Positions 55,175 to 64,000 of a stretch of DNA of 64,000 nt are shown here, in pieces. Position numbers and translations under genes: made by a program. How positions within the stretch are numbered: the stretch's first letter is position 1; each line of letters opens with the position of its first letter. This DNA comes from an uncultured Francisella sp. (GTDB lineage Bacteria > Pseudomonadota > Gammaproteobacteria > Burkholderiales > Neisseriaceae): NCBI GenBank assembly GCA_943913655.1, contig CALTZA010000005.1:1-64000 (forward strand), read 5' to 3'. Below the pieces are notes generated by a model, which worked only from the letters and a program-made list of their open reading frames with translations, was not told the DNA's origin and did no database searches.

Positions 55175-57076
55175 TTAGTGATTTATTTTATTTTCCAATT
55201 CATTCCAGCGAGAAAACTTATTTTCGATCTGTTGTTCTAATTCATAAATTTGCTGTTGATAGCGATGGGCTTGTGCATAGTTATCTTTAAAAATATTTGG
55301 TTCCAGTAAAGCTTGTTGCACGCCATTTAATTCTGCTTCTAAGCGTTCAATTTCTTGAGGAAGAGCAGTAAGTTCTTTTTTTTCTTTACTCGTTATGCCT
55401 TGTGATAATTTATTTTTATTTTTTTTCTCTTGTCGACCCAAAGGCTGGCTGATTATTTTGTGTTTATTAGTGTATTTTTTTCTAACTTGGTAATCGTGAT
55501 AATCTCCGATATAGTCAGCTAGAAGACCATCTCCTTGAAATAAGATTACCTGGGTTGTAACTGCATCAAGAAAAGCACGGTCGTGGCTGACTAAAAATAC
55601 TGTCCCTGTAAAATCGTTTAATAAATCTTCTAATACTTGCTGTGTTTCAATATCCAAATCATTGGTCGGTTCATCCAGTATTATGATATTAGCAGGTTTG
55701 GTAAATAGCTTTGCTAATAGCAAGCGATTTTTCTCTCCACCTGATAAAGCAGCAACAGGACTATGTAGACGCTGTGGTGGAAAGAGAAAATCTTCTAAGT
55801 AGCTGATAACATGTAAACTTTTTTCATTAATCAGTACAGTATCTTTGCCATCACCAATGGTATCAAATACTGTATCATTATCATTTAATTGGTTTCTAAA
55901 TTGATCAAAGTAAATCAAAGATAGTTGATTGCCACGTTGAATGTGTCCGCTAGTAGGTTCAATTTCTCCCAGCACCAAACGCAAGAAAGTACTTTTACCA
56001 CTGCCATTGGGACCGACTAGGCCTATCTTATCCCCGCGTTTGATCATAGTGCTATAGTTAGCAATGATAGGGGTGTGTGCATCATAGGCAAAGCTGATAT
56101 TATTTAATTCGGCCACGATCTTGCCGCTTTTTTGCGCTGTTGTACAATGAAAATGTATCTTGCCTTGACGTTCTTTTCTGTTATTGCGCTCATTACGCAA
56201 TGCTTTTAAACGCTTGACCCTTCCCTCATTACGGGTACGACGTGCTTTTATACCTTTTCTAATCCAGATCTCTTCTTGCACGTAAAATTTATCAAATTCT
56301 CGGTTTAAATTTTCTTCAACTGCTAGTTCCTGAGTCCTTCGCTCTTGATAAACAGCAAAATTACCCGGATAGCTTCTTAAAATTCCCCGATCTAGTTCCA
56401 CAATGCGTGTAGCCACATGATCAAGAAAATAGCGATCATGAGTGATTACCACCAATGCACCATTAAATTCGCGCAATAACTCTTCTAACCATATGATGTG
56501 GTCGATGTCAAGATGATTGGTCGGTTCATCCAGCAGCAGCACATCTGGTTGTTTTATCCAGGCTTGGGCTAGTTGTACTTTTTTCTTTTGTCCCCCAGAT
56601 AAAGTATGAATCATTGTGTCTGCTGGTAAATTGAATTGATCAATCAATTCACTGATTCGCTGTTCTATTTGCCAAGAGCCGCAGATATCTAATTTTAATT
56701 GTAATTCTTGGATTTTTGCCAGTATCTCTGTGTTCTCAGGATATTGGCTTAACAATTTTTGCTGTTGTTGATACTCGTTTAAAAGTGCCTGTTCCTCATC
56801 TAATGTCTTGGCAATTGTCTGGCGAATGGTTAAAGTAGGATCTAATATGGTTTGTTGAGCAATATAGACAATTGATAAATTGCGTTCAAAGCGAATATCA
56901 CCATCATCCAAAGGGATCAGGCCGGCCAATATTTTCAAAAAAGAAGATTTACCAGTGCCATTACGACCAATGAGACCTAGATGTTCTCCTCGTTTTAAAC
57001 GAAATTCAGTGTTATCTAATAGTTGATGATGTCCCAAGGCAAAGCAAAGATGCTCACCAAAAATCACATCGATCAT
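55175..57076 (-). CDS. uup: ABC-F family ATPase Uup
   Basis: Soluble ABC-F ATPase with two nucleotide-binding domains and a C-terminal coiled coil. 633 residues with GRNGTGKSSF and GPNGSGKSTF P-loops, LSGGQKKKVQLAQAW and LSGGEKNRLLLAKLF signatures, LLLDEPTNHLDI and IILDEPTNDLDIETQ Walker B motifs. The coiled-coil tail (about 560-630) distinguishes Uup from EttA and supports DNA binding or ribosome work in E. coli. It overlaps phoH by four bases (ATGA). Confidence 0.93.
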   Translation of the reverse strand: MIDVIFGEHLCFALGHHQLLDNTEFRLKRGEHLGLIGRNGTGKSSFLKILAGLIPLDDGDIRFERNLSIVYIAQQTILDPTLTIRQTIAKTLDEEQALLNEYQQQQKLLSQYPENTEILAKIQELQLKLDICGSWQIEQRISELIDQFNLPADTMIHTLSGGQKKKVQLAQAWIKQPDVLLLDEPTNHLDIDHIIWLEELLREFNGALVVITHDRYFLDHVATRIVELDRGILRSYPGNFAVYQERRTQELAVEENLNREFDKFYVQEEIWIRKGIKARRTRNEGRVKRLKALRNERNNRKERQGKIHFHCTTAQKSGKIVAELNNISFAYDAHTPIIANYSTMIKRGDKIGLVGPNGSGKSTFLRLVLGEIEPTSGHIQRGNQLSLIYFDQFRNQLNDNDTVFDTIGDGKDTVLINEKSLHVISYLEDFLFPPQRLHSPVAALSGGEKNRLLLAKLFTKPANIIILDEPTNDLDIETQQVLEDLLNDFTGTVFLVSHDRAFLDAVTTQVILFQGDGLLADYIGDYHDYQVRKKYTNKHKIISQPLGRQEKKNKNKLSQGITSKEKKELTALPQEIERLEAELNGVQQALLEPNIFKDNYAQAHRYQQQIYELEQQIENKFSRWNELENKINH

Positions 57077-58044
57077 AAGCTATTAACCTTCACTAGATAG
57101 GCATTAACAATTTTTTGTACCAAAGGATGACGAATGATATCTTTGCTTTCAAATTGATGAAAGTAGATTTCTTGAATTGCTTTTAGCTTGCTATAGGCAT
57201 CTTTTAAACCACTGTAAATATGAATAGGTAAATCAATTTGGGTTAAATCTCCGGTAATCACAGTCTTGGTACCAAAACCAATACGCGTTAAAAACATTTT
57301 CATCTGTTCTTTAGTAGTATTTTGCGCTTCGTCCAAGATAATGAATGCGTGATTAAGGGTACGTCCACGCATATAGGCCAAAGGGGCAAGCTCAATTATC
57401 CCTTTTTCTATGAGTCGGTTGACTATTTCAGCGCCCATAAATTCATGAAGAGCGTCATAAAGCGGACGCAAATAAGGATCAATTTTTTGACTAAGGTCTC
57501 CCGGTAGGAAACCCAATTTTTCACCCGCTTCTACAGCAGGACGTACTAAAATAATTTTTTCAATCTCATGTTTTCGCAAAGCCTCTACTGCAGCTGCTAC
57601 TGCAAGATAGGTTTTACCAGTACCAGCTGGACCTAAGCCAAAAACAATATCATAATCAAGCAGGGCTTGGATGTAGGCGTTTTGGTTTGGCGTTTTGCCT
57701 TGGATCACCAGACGTTGGGTTTTAGCATTGGGTTGAAAGATGATTCTCTGTTCATTATTATCAGCAGAGATAAGGGGAGTGATTTTATGGGTCAGAGCAA
57801 TGGTAGCCAGATGGATTTCCTGAGCCCCAATATCTTTTTGTTCAGCTGTTTTAAGAAGATGATGAACGAGGGTCGCTCCTAATTGCGCTTGTCTTCCGCT
57901 AATTAATAGGAACTGACGCTGTCTAGTAATTTTAAGCTCAAGCTGTTTGCCGATCTGCTCAAGATTTTGATCTAGTACCCCGCAAAGGCGTTGTAAAGCA
58001 ATGTTATCGATACCTTCTAGATTAATTTTTTCTATATTTTCCAT
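57073..58044 (-). CDS. PhoH-like ATPase (YbeZ)
   Basis: A PhoH-family ATPase, about 323 residues. It has GLGPAGTGKTYLAVAAAVEAL (Walker A), VRPAVEAGEKLGFLPGDL, the ARGRTL-like MRGRTLNHAFIILDEAQNTT (Walker B) and FLTRIGFGTKTVITGDLTQIDLP. Usually followed by ybeY (rRNA maturation); here uup follows, so ybeY is elsewhere or missing from this window. I list ATG 58044; ATG 58050 and TTG 58056 are also possible, since no good ribosome binding site is seen. Confidence 0.92.
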   Translation of the reverse strand: MENIEKINLEGIDNIALQRLCGVLDQNLEQIGKQLELKITRQRQFLLISGRQAQLGATLVHHLLKTAEQKDIGAQEIHLATIALTHKITPLISADNNEQRIIFQPNAKTQRLVIQGKTPNQNAYIQALLDYDIVFGLGPAGTGKTYLAVAAAVEALRKHEIEKIILVRPAVEAGEKLGFLPGDLSQKIDPYLRPLYDALHEFMGAEIVNRLIEKGIIELAPLAYMRGRTLNHAFIILDEAQNTTKEQMKMFLTRIGFGTKTVITGDLTQIDLPIHIYSGLKDAYSKLKAIQEIYFHQFESKDIIRHPLVQKIVNAYLVKVNSL

Positions 58045-58187
58045 GTGCATATACAAGGGTAACGGGTTTCTTATTGCTACATAAGAATTTGCTTTTACAT
58101 AAGCGCTTATCTTATCATTGGAGTTGCTTTGCTGTCGATTAGAATGAAGTACAAAGATGAAAATGTAGTAGTCAATTTGTGAGAAAA

Positions 58188-58832
58188 ATGATGAAAATCG
58201 ATTTACATAACATTAGAAAAGAGTACTGTCGGGAAAGTTTGCATTTATCGGAGACGGCAGATCAGCCCTTGATACAGTTTCAACGTTGGTTGACACAGGC
58301 GGTCAAAGCCCAAGTAAATGAGCCTACTGCCATGAATTTAGCCACTGTTAATGAACAAGGTAGGCCTTGTGCACGTATGGTTTTATTAAAAGAAGTGAAT
58401 GATGTGGGGTTTGTCTTTTTTAGCAATTATCGCAGTCAGAAAGGACAGCAGTTGAAGAATGTTCCCTACGGTGCATTGACTTTTTTTTGGCCGGAACTAG
58501 AGCGACAAGTACGCGTGGAAGGCAAAGTGGGTTATTTGGATGCGAGTCGGTCAGACGAATATTTTATGAGTCGTCCGTATCAAAGTCGTTTGGGTGCCTG
58601 GGTGAGTCGGCAAAGTGAAGTATTAGCCAGCCAAAAGCATTTGCTTGCTAAGGTAGCTCAATTTCAAATCAAGCACCTAAGTAAGATAGAAAGACCTCCT
58701 TTTTGGGGGGGGTATGAACTCATGCCGGAGCAAATAGAATTTTGGCAGGGACGACCAAACCGCTTGCATGATCGCATTAGATATCGTAAACAAGAAAAAG
58801 GTGCTTGGTTTAAAGAGCGTCTTTATCCATAA
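58188..58832 (+). CDS. pdxH: Pyridoxine/pyridoxamine 5'-phosphate oxidase
   Basis: FMN enzyme of vitamin B6 synthesis, making pyridoxal phosphate. About 214 residues with EPTAMNLATVNEQGRPCARMVLLK, GFVFFSNYRSQKGQQL, FFWPELERQVRVEG, SRPYQSRLGAWVSRQSE and the C-terminal WQGRPNRLHDRIRY. I use ATG 58188 (the open frame starts at GTG 58179); a second ATG follows directly. It converges on ferredoxin with six bases between stops. Confidence 0.95.
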   Translation: MMKIDLHNIRKEYCRESLHLSETADQPLIQFQRWLTQAVKAQVNEPTAMNLATVNEQGRPCARMVLLKEVNDVGFVFFSNYRSQKGQQLKNVPYGALTFFWPELERQVRVEGKVGYLDASRSDEYFMSRPYQSRLGAWVSRQSEVLASQKHLLAKVAQFQIKHLSKIERPPFWGGYELMPEQIEFWQGRPNRLHDRIRYRKQEKGAWFKERLYP

Positions 58833-58838
58833 ATCTTT

Positions 58839-59180
58839 CTAAGCATTTTCTTTGGCATGGTTAATAGAGTATTTAGGGATTTCCACTACCAAATCATGAT
58901 CGCGCACGATAGTCTGACAGCTAAGGCGAGAATCCTGATCAAGATCCCATGCCATATCTAGTAAATCTTCTTCAATTTCTGAAGCCGGTTCTACTGTATT
59001 AAAGCCTTCACGCAAGTGTACATGACAAGTCGTACACGCACAGGACATCTCGCAAGCATGCTCAATGTTTATTCCATGCTCAAGTAACACTTCACACAGA
59101 TTGCTTCCTTGGGCAATATCTTCAATAACAAGACCATCTGGGCAGATTGTTTCATGAGGCAAAACAGTTATTTTAGGCAT
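58839..59180 (-). CDS. fdx: [2Fe-2S] ferredoxin, ISC type
   Basis: Electron donor in iron-sulfur cluster assembly. About 113 residues with the ISC ferredoxin cluster motif CEMSCACTTC (Cys 42, 48 and 51 in the usual numbering) and a fourth Cys in RLSCQ, plus the acidic patch EEDLLDMAWDLDQDSRL. It usually lies after hscA; here it is single. ATG 59180 gives the canonical MPKI start; an ATG nine bases upstream is open too. Confidence 0.95.
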   Translation of the reverse strand: MPKITVLPHETICPDGLVIEDIAQGSNLCEVLLEHGINIEHACEMSCACTTCHVHLREGFNTVEPASEIEEDLLDMAWDLDQDSRLSCQTIVRDHDLVVEIPKYSINHAKENA

Positions 59181-59262
59181 GATGATCATTGCTTTTAATT
59201 TTTAATACAGCTAAGTTTATTCTTGATTAAAATTGCTGTCACCTATATTGAAGGATAGATGT

Positions 59263-60546
59263 TTAAAGATCTTCTTCTTGGTCAATTAAAAAGGTCGTAT
59301 GTTTTGTAGGGGAGTGTGCCGTAGTTGAAAAAGTTTTATCTTCATCTTCACTGGCAATTAAGGTGTTTGTTGAATTTGGGCTGACATGAACATAATGAGC
59401 TCTTTTTTCTGGCTCTATCCTGGGCTGGCTTAAAGTATAGAAAAATAAAATGACACTTAACGCTATGATAGGTAGATTAAAACCGGTACTACCTAAACCC
59501 TCTAAGGCCACGCCCAAACTTAAAGGAGCTATCAAGGCGCCAAGACCATAGGCAAAAATCATACTACGGCTTACTTCAACCCGTAGTGGAGAATTAGGTG
59601 GTAGTACATCATGAGCTCGCGCCAAACTAAGAGGATATAAACTAAAGGCACCCAAACCAAAAATCGCAGCGCTCATATATTCTAAAATAGGGAAGGTCAC
59701 AAAAATCACCCCACTTATTGCTGCCACACAAGTGGTGGCGGAGGTGACAAGCAAAGCCAAGCGCCGACCAAAGCGATCTGATAGATGACCAATAGGCAGT
59801 TGCACCAAAAAACCTGTTAGCATAGCACAAGTAAGAAAGATAGAAGTTTGTTGTACATCAAAAGATAGGCTAGAGGTATAGGCCGGTGTCATACTGAAAA
59901 AACCGTTGGCGATAAAACCACTGATCACGCCACCAATCAGCGCTAAGGGTGAAATAGTAAATAAGGAAGGAAAGCTAATGGTGCGTGCTTCAGGAATGGT
60001 AGGGGTGCTGATTTTGGTGAAGCTGATAGGGATGATTGCAAGCAGTAGGAAAATAGTGCTAAGAATAGTGGTATGGGCAAAGCCGCTACCCACATTTAAT
60101 AGTAAGGCTCCAACTGCGAAAGCAAGATAAAAGACTGTTTCATACACTCCAAGTACCATAGAGCGGATAGAGCTATCACTTTTTTCGTTCAACCAGCTTT
60201 CAATAATCATTAAGATGGAATAATAAGAGAAGCCTTGTGAAAAACGCAGAAAGCTCCATAAATAAAGATCATCAGTAGTCAACTCATAGCAAAGAATAGT
60301 ACTTGCCATAATGGAAGCAAAAAAAGTAAAGCTACGGGTATGACCCACACGTGAAACAATACGATGGGCAGAAATAGCACTTAAAATAGCTCCAATATAG
60401 TAGGTGGTATTTACCAAACCAATTAAAATTTTTGAGATATCTGTTTGATCCAATAGCAAATTACTTGAATTGATAAATAACCCATTACCAACAAATAGGA
60501 ATAAGGTCGCAAGAAAAAGAGAGAATAGCGTGTAAAGCAACTTCAT
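59263..60546 (-). CDS. MFS transporter (YcaD/UMF-type)
   Basis: A 427-residue major facilitator with about twelve membrane segments. It has the MFS motif GHLSDRFGRRLALLV (about 256-270) between segments 8 and 9 and SRVGHTRSF between 2 and 3. The pattern NTTYYIGAILSA and RFSQGFSYYSILMIIESWLNEKS is typical of the YcaD-type group. The C-terminus (about 385-427) is a hydrophilic acidic tail. The substrate is unknown. Confidence 0.85.
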   Translation of the reverse strand: MKLLYTLFSLFLATLFLFVGNGLFINSSNLLLDQTDISKILIGLVNTTYYIGAILSAISAHRIVSRVGHTRSFTFFASIMASTILCYELTTDDLYLWSFLRFSQGFSYYSILMIIESWLNEKSDSSIRSMVLGVYETVFYLAFAVGALLLNVGSGFAHTTILSTIFLLLAIIPISFTKISTPTIPEARTISFPSLFTISPLALIGGVISGFIANGFFSMTPAYTSSLSFDVQQTSIFLTCAMLTGFLVQLPIGHLSDRFGRRLALLVTSATTCVAAISGVIFVTFPILEYMSAAIFGLGAFSLYPLSLARAHDVLPPNSPLRVEVSRSMIFAYGLGALIAPLSLGVALEGLGSTGFNLPIIALSVILFFYTLSQPRIEPEKRAHYVHVSPNSTNTLIASEDEDKTFSTTAHSPTKHTTFLIDQEEDL

Positions 60547-60833
60547 GGTAATTTTTTAGATTGTCAAAACGAAACAATAGAAGCAATATTATTGATTTTC
60601 TGTCTCAAAGTATATTCGACTAATTAGTTTTGCGCAAGCTAGGCTATCTGTTTTATGCATAAATTAGTCAAAAAAATTAATTCATATCAAAAATGGATAA
60701 GATTCTTTATAAAATTAAACTTTATTTTTCAAGTGACGCCGGTACGTTATCTATAGATTAAGAGGTAATCTTTATATTTCAATGACAAAAGTGTAGAATA
60801 AAAGGCTGCATCTATATAACTGTGTAATAAGTG

Positions 60834-61895
60834 ATGAATATAGCGGTAAGCGGTGATCAAAGTATCTTGCCGAATGAGAAACGTGATCAACCTCTAGATA
60901 CTCTTCATACCATGCGTATGATGGTATGGGCTAGATATTATTGGCCGATTTTTGATGAGCAACATTTATGGGATCATCAGTATCAGTTGATGCAAAGAGC
61001 TAAAGAGGCTCCTATTTATTATCTTGGTCAGGGAAGCAATACTGTTTTCATGCGAAATTTTAAGGGGCTAATAGTGCATCTTTGCACACGCGGCATAGAG
61101 AAACTTTTTGAAAATGACCAAGAAGTTCGGATTAAAGTTGCTGCTGGCGAAAACTGGCATCAGTGGGTAGAGTACTGTGTTACAAAAGGCTGGTATGGGG
61201 TCGAGAATCTGGTATTGATTCCTGGTACAGTAGGGGCAGCGCCAGTACAAAATATTGGAGCTTTCGGTGTAGAAGTAGCTCAGGTAGTTGAATCGATTAT
61301 GATATGGGATTGTCAAAGTGGCGAATATTTTACTTTAAGCAAGGATGACTGTCAATTTGCTTATCGAAGTAGTATTTTTCAGCGTCAATCACAGTGGCTG
61401 ATTATTTCCATTGTTTTTCGCTTAAATAAACATTTTTCTGCAAATCTTACTTACCAGCCCTTAGCTCAGTGGTGGGATGAACAAATTATCCAAAGAAATT
61501 CAGTTCCATCGGCTAGAGATCTTGTTAATCATATTATTGAGATCAGGAAAAGTCGTCTTCCTGATAGTAAGTTATTGGCTAATAGTGGTAGTTTTTTTTA
61601 TAATCCAGTGATAGATGCGCAACAGCATAAACATTTATGCCATGACTATCCTGATTTACCGACTTATCCAACTGCAGATGGGCGTTATAAGCTGGCAGCG
61701 GCTTGGATGATTGATTATTTGGGACTGAAGGGTTTCTCAGTTGGTGATATGGCAGTTCATCAGAATCAGGCTTTAGTGTTGGTAAATAAGGGTAGGGGTA
61801 CACCAACACAGCTTTTATATTTGGTTAAAATTATTCAGCAAGCGGTTTTTTCCCATTTTGGAGTAAAATTTCATACAGAGCCAAATTTGGTATAA
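60834..61895 (+). CDS. murB: UDP-N-acetylenolpyruvoylglucosamine reductase
   Basis: FAD enzyme that makes UDP-MurNAc, the entry to the Mur ligase pathway. About 353 residues of the type I form: YLGQGSNTVFMRNFKG, ENLVLIPGTVGAAPVQNIGAFGVEV, YRSSIFQ (Tyr and Arg of the catalytic region), NSGSFFYNPV with the acid Ser, and the Glu in FHTEPNLV at the end. It lies far from the dcw cluster. ATG 60834 follows a GTG at 60831 that is also possible. Confidence 0.95.
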   Translation: MNIAVSGDQSILPNEKRDQPLDTLHTMRMMVWARYYWPIFDEQHLWDHQYQLMQRAKEAPIYYLGQGSNTVFMRNFKGLIVHLCTRGIEKLFENDQEVRIKVAAGENWHQWVEYCVTKGWYGVENLVLIPGTVGAAPVQNIGAFGVEVAQVVESIMIWDCQSGEYFTLSKDDCQFAYRSSIFQRQSQWLIISIVFRLNKHFSANLTYQPLAQWWDEQIIQRNSVPSARDLVNHIIEIRKSRLPDSKLLANSGSFFYNPVIDAQQHKHLCHDYPDLPTYPTADGRYKLAAAWMIDYLGLKGFSVGDMAVHQNQALVLVNKGRGTPTQLLYLVKIIQQAVFSHFGVKFHTEPNLV

Positions 61896-61920
61896 CTTGA
61901 TCAATTATTGATAGTAACTC

Positions 61921-62613
61921 ATGAAAAAAAATAAAAATTATGAACGCATCATCCAGGCTAGTATCGCCCTTTTTAACCAGTATGGGGAGCCTTATGTAAG
62001 CACCAATCATATTGGCGATTATTTATCGATCAGTCCAGGTAATATCTACTATTATTTTCGCAATAAAGAAGAGATTATTGCTGATATTTTTAAGCGCTGT
62101 GAAAATGATTTAATGAAATTAGTGGACGAAGCATCTCCTGAAGTTCAATGGAGCGTGCACGTGGCTTTGAATTATCTCAATCAAATTTTTCAGGTGATTT
62201 GGCATTATCGTTTTTTATTTACAGATATTTCATATTTGATTAATAAAAATGAGCGTATTAAGGCACTGCAGTTAAATTATGCAGGTAAGATTAAACCGAT
62301 TTTACATCATTATATTGATTCTTGTATGAGATCAGGTTTTATACAGTGTAGTAAAGTCGAACAGAATTTTATTCAAGATAACTTGTGGTTGGTGGTGCGA
62401 TATTGGTATGGCTATGACAAAATGATACATGGAGAATTGCAAGAAGATTCTTGCTTGCGTGGTAGCTTGCAAGCTTTAAGTTTAGTAAAACCTTATTTGA
62501 AAAAGGTAGATCAAAAAATTGTGGAACAGCTTTATTTTACTGGGGAAGGATCAGAGCTTTTATTGCAGCAGCAACCCGTAGCAGACGTTATAGCAAGCCA
62601 CAGAGGAAAATAG
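61921..62613 (+). CDS. TetR family transcriptional regulator
   Basis: A 230-residue regulator: an N-terminal TetR helix-turn-helix (ERIIQASIALFNQYGEPYVSTNHIGDYLSISPGNIYYYF, about 8-46) and an all-helical ligand domain that I cannot assign. The following gene, a HerA-like ATPase, starts five bases after its stop, so the two are likely one unit. It begins 25 bases after murB. The ligand and targets are unknown. Confidence 0.88.
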   Translation: MKKNKNYERIIQASIALFNQYGEPYVSTNHIGDYLSISPGNIYYYFRNKEEIIADIFKRCENDLMKLVDEASPEVQWSVHVALNYLNQIFQVIWHYRFLFTDISYLINKNERIKALQLNYAGKIKPILHHYIDSCMRSGFIQCSKVEQNFIQDNLWLVVRYWYGYDKMIHGELQEDSCLRGSLQALSLVKPYLKKVDQKIVEQLYFTGEGSELLLQQQPVADVIASHRGK

Positions 62614-62617
62614 TTTG

Positions 62618-64000
62618 ATGATTTTGCTTGAAATCGCCAAAGATGCGCATAATCAACCGATTGGTATTTTAGGAGAAATGGCCAACCGTCATGGTTTGAT
62701 CTCAGGAGCAACAGGAACAGGAAAATCAGTCACTTTACGTAAAATGGCAGAAAATTTTAGTGATGTGGCGGTGCCGGTCTTCCTGGTTGATGTTAAAGGA
62801 GATTTCTCTGGTATGGTCGCAGCTGGCAAGGTAGAAGGTAAATTAGCTCAAGTTGCTACTGCTCAGGGATTATCAGAAAAGTATTACCATAGTTTCCCGG
62901 TGACTTTTTGGGATATATATAGTCAATCGGGTATCCCTATACGGATTAAGTTATCTGATATGGGTCCTTTATTGTTATCTCGCTTAATGGATTTAAGCGT
63001 CACTCAGCAAGGGGTGTTGAATCTAGTTTTTAAAATCGCTCATGATAACGGATGGTTATTAACCGATATTAAAGACCTACGTATGCTGCTTTCTTATATA
63101 TCAGAGAAAGCAGGGCAATATGAAGCTGATTATGGGCGAATTTCTTCAATGAGTGTGGCTGCTATTCAACGTCAATTGTTGGGATTAGAATCTGATGGTG
63201 CTGATGTGCTTTTTGGTGAGCCATCTCTTGAGCTAGGCGACCTATTAAGCCAAAAAAATGGGCAAGGTATGGTGAATATTTTGGCTGGAAGTAAGCTCAT
63301 GCAATCTCCCAAAACTTTTAGTGCTCTTTTATTATGGTTACTAACCCAGCTTTTTTCTGAATTTCCTGAAGTAGGCGATTTGTCATTACCTAAGCTAGTG
63401 CTTTTTTTTGATGAAGCACAACTACTTTTTGAACATACAACTGCTGAACTATTGCAGAAAATAGAACAGGTGGTACGTTTGATTCGCTCTAAGGGAGTTG
63501 GTGTGTATTTTTGTACTCAAAGTCCTCTTGATCTGCCAGAAGTGATTTTGGGACAATTAGGAAATAGGATACAGCATGCTCTGCGTGCCTATACACCCAA
63601 AGATCAAAAAAATGTTAAAGCTGCTGCACAAACCTTTCGTGCCAATGTAGATTTGAATGTGGAGGAAGCCATCTCTACTATGGGAGTAGGAGAAGCGCTG
63701 ATATCCTTTCTGGACGACACAGGAACGCCTCAGCCGGTTACTCGTGCACATATAATGCTTCCGGCTAGTTGCCTAACACCATTAACTGAGCAAGAAGTCG
63801 CCGCATGTGCCAAACAATCTTCTTTATATACAAAATATGCACATAGAGTTGATAATTTTAGTGCGTCAGAAGCCATTGAAAAAATCAAAAGTACAATGAC
63901 AACAGCAAAGAGTGAGAAAGCTCTTGATGAAGACAGGCGCAAATCGCAGACAAATAAGGTGGGTAAAGGTGAAATAAGGGACGTTTTCAGCAAAGGATCA
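62618..64000 (+). CDS. DUF853 HerA-like ATPase, 3' end cut by the window
   Basis: Open from ATG 62618 to the window edge (461 codons, no stop), so incomplete. GLISGATGTGKSVTLRKMAE contains Walker A (about 29-36), VPVFLVDVKGDFSGMVAAG, LVLFFDEAQLLFE is Walker B, RSKGVGVYFCTQSPLDLPE a sensor-like block, and the NRIQHALRAYTPKDQK block follows. These are DUF853/YjgR features. The C-terminal part is Lys/Thr-rich. YjgR-like proteins are HerA-FtsK-type ATPases of unknown function. Confidence 0.88.
   Translation, partial: MILLEIAKDAHNQPIGILGEMANRHGLISGATGTGKSVTLRKMAENFSDVAVPVFLVDVKGDFSGMVAAGKVEGKLAQVATAQGLSEKYYHSFPVTFWDIYSQSGIPIRIKLSDMGPLLLSRLMDLSVTQQGVLNLVFKIAHDNGWLLTDIKDLRMLLSYISEKAGQYEADYGRISSMSVAAIQRQLLGLESDGADVLFGEPSLELGDLLSQKNGQGMVNILAGSKLMQSPKTFSALLLWLLTQLFSEFPEVGDLSLPKLVLFFDEAQLLFEHTTAELLQKIEQVVRLIRSKGVGVYFCTQSPLDLPEVILGQLGNRIQHALRAYTPKDQKNVKAAAQTFRANVDLNVEEAISTMGVGEALISFLDDTGTPQPVTRAHIMLPASCLTPLTEQEVAACAKQSSLYTKYAHRVDNFSASEAIEKIKSTMTTAKSEKALDEDRRKSQTNKVGKGEIRDVFSKGS

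Overview
The window (AT-rich, roughly 35-40% G+C by eye in the core genes and clearly lower in the first 5 kb) comes from a gammaproteobacterium. This rests on the gene order of the division and cell-wall (dcw) cluster, the yqjD/yqjE/yqjK-type operon, HemX/HemY, ISC-type ferredoxin, RlpA, NlpE-like lipoprotein, YgjP, Uup, and the 5S rRNA 3' end. I cannot name the genus. Several genes are freshly broken (mraZ, murU, one DUF805 copy, a small exported protein, and probably a long FtsQ tail), and there are long eroded spacers. That pattern fits a lineage undergoing gene loss, such as a host-associated one.

Layout. 1-64: 3' end of a 5S rRNA and its terminator, so an rRNA operon lies upstream. 65-9345: accessory, partly decayed region with a lone type I-F CRISPR-repeat-like sequence, a 1446-residue SF1 helicase-nuclease (candidate single-gene defence protein), a dead and a live DUF805 gene, and a frameshifted exported protein paired with a membrane protein. 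9646-13237: stress and envelope genes (yqjD-yqjE-yqjK-like, glutathione peroxidase, NlpE-like lipoprotein, RlpA) and tRNA-Met. 13339-14502: MidA-like methyltransferase.

14682-32135: complete dcw cluster in the classical order: promoter, broken mraZ, rsmH, ftsL, ftsI, murE, murF, mraY, murD, ftsW, murG, murC, ddl, ftsQ, ftsA, ftsZ. Most junctions overlap by a few bases. The exceptions are a few short gaps (for example 30-31 bp before murE and murD), about 680 bp between ftsQ and ftsA, and 88 bp before ftsZ. lpxC does not follow ftsZ; a lipoprotein-type DsbC does.

33031-35634: hydrolase, PolB-type 3'-5' exonuclease and prephenate dehydrogenase. 35644-43789: a tightly overlapping seven-gene galactofuranan locus (Wzm/Wzt-type exporter, two tandem GlfT2-like polymerases, UDP-galactopyranose mutase, two further GT2 enzymes). 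It is built like the mycobacterial galactan pathway but sits in a Gram-negative genome; I consider it the most interesting system here. 43866-46246: hemX-hemY without hemC/hemD. 46519-64000: isocitrate lyase, macro-domain protein, 3-methyladenine glycosylase, decayed murU, folD, a membrane protein, trxB, folP, YgjP-type peptidase, the phoH-uup-ribBX operon, pdxH, ferredoxin, an MFS transporter, murB, and a TetR regulator followed by a HerA-like (DUF853) ATPase that runs off the window.

Taken together, the window carries peptidoglycan precursor synthesis (murB to murG), the divisome, and a second polysaccharide pathway for the outer surface. MurNAc recycling through MurU appears lost. All functions are inferred from sequence motifs and context; no database search was run.
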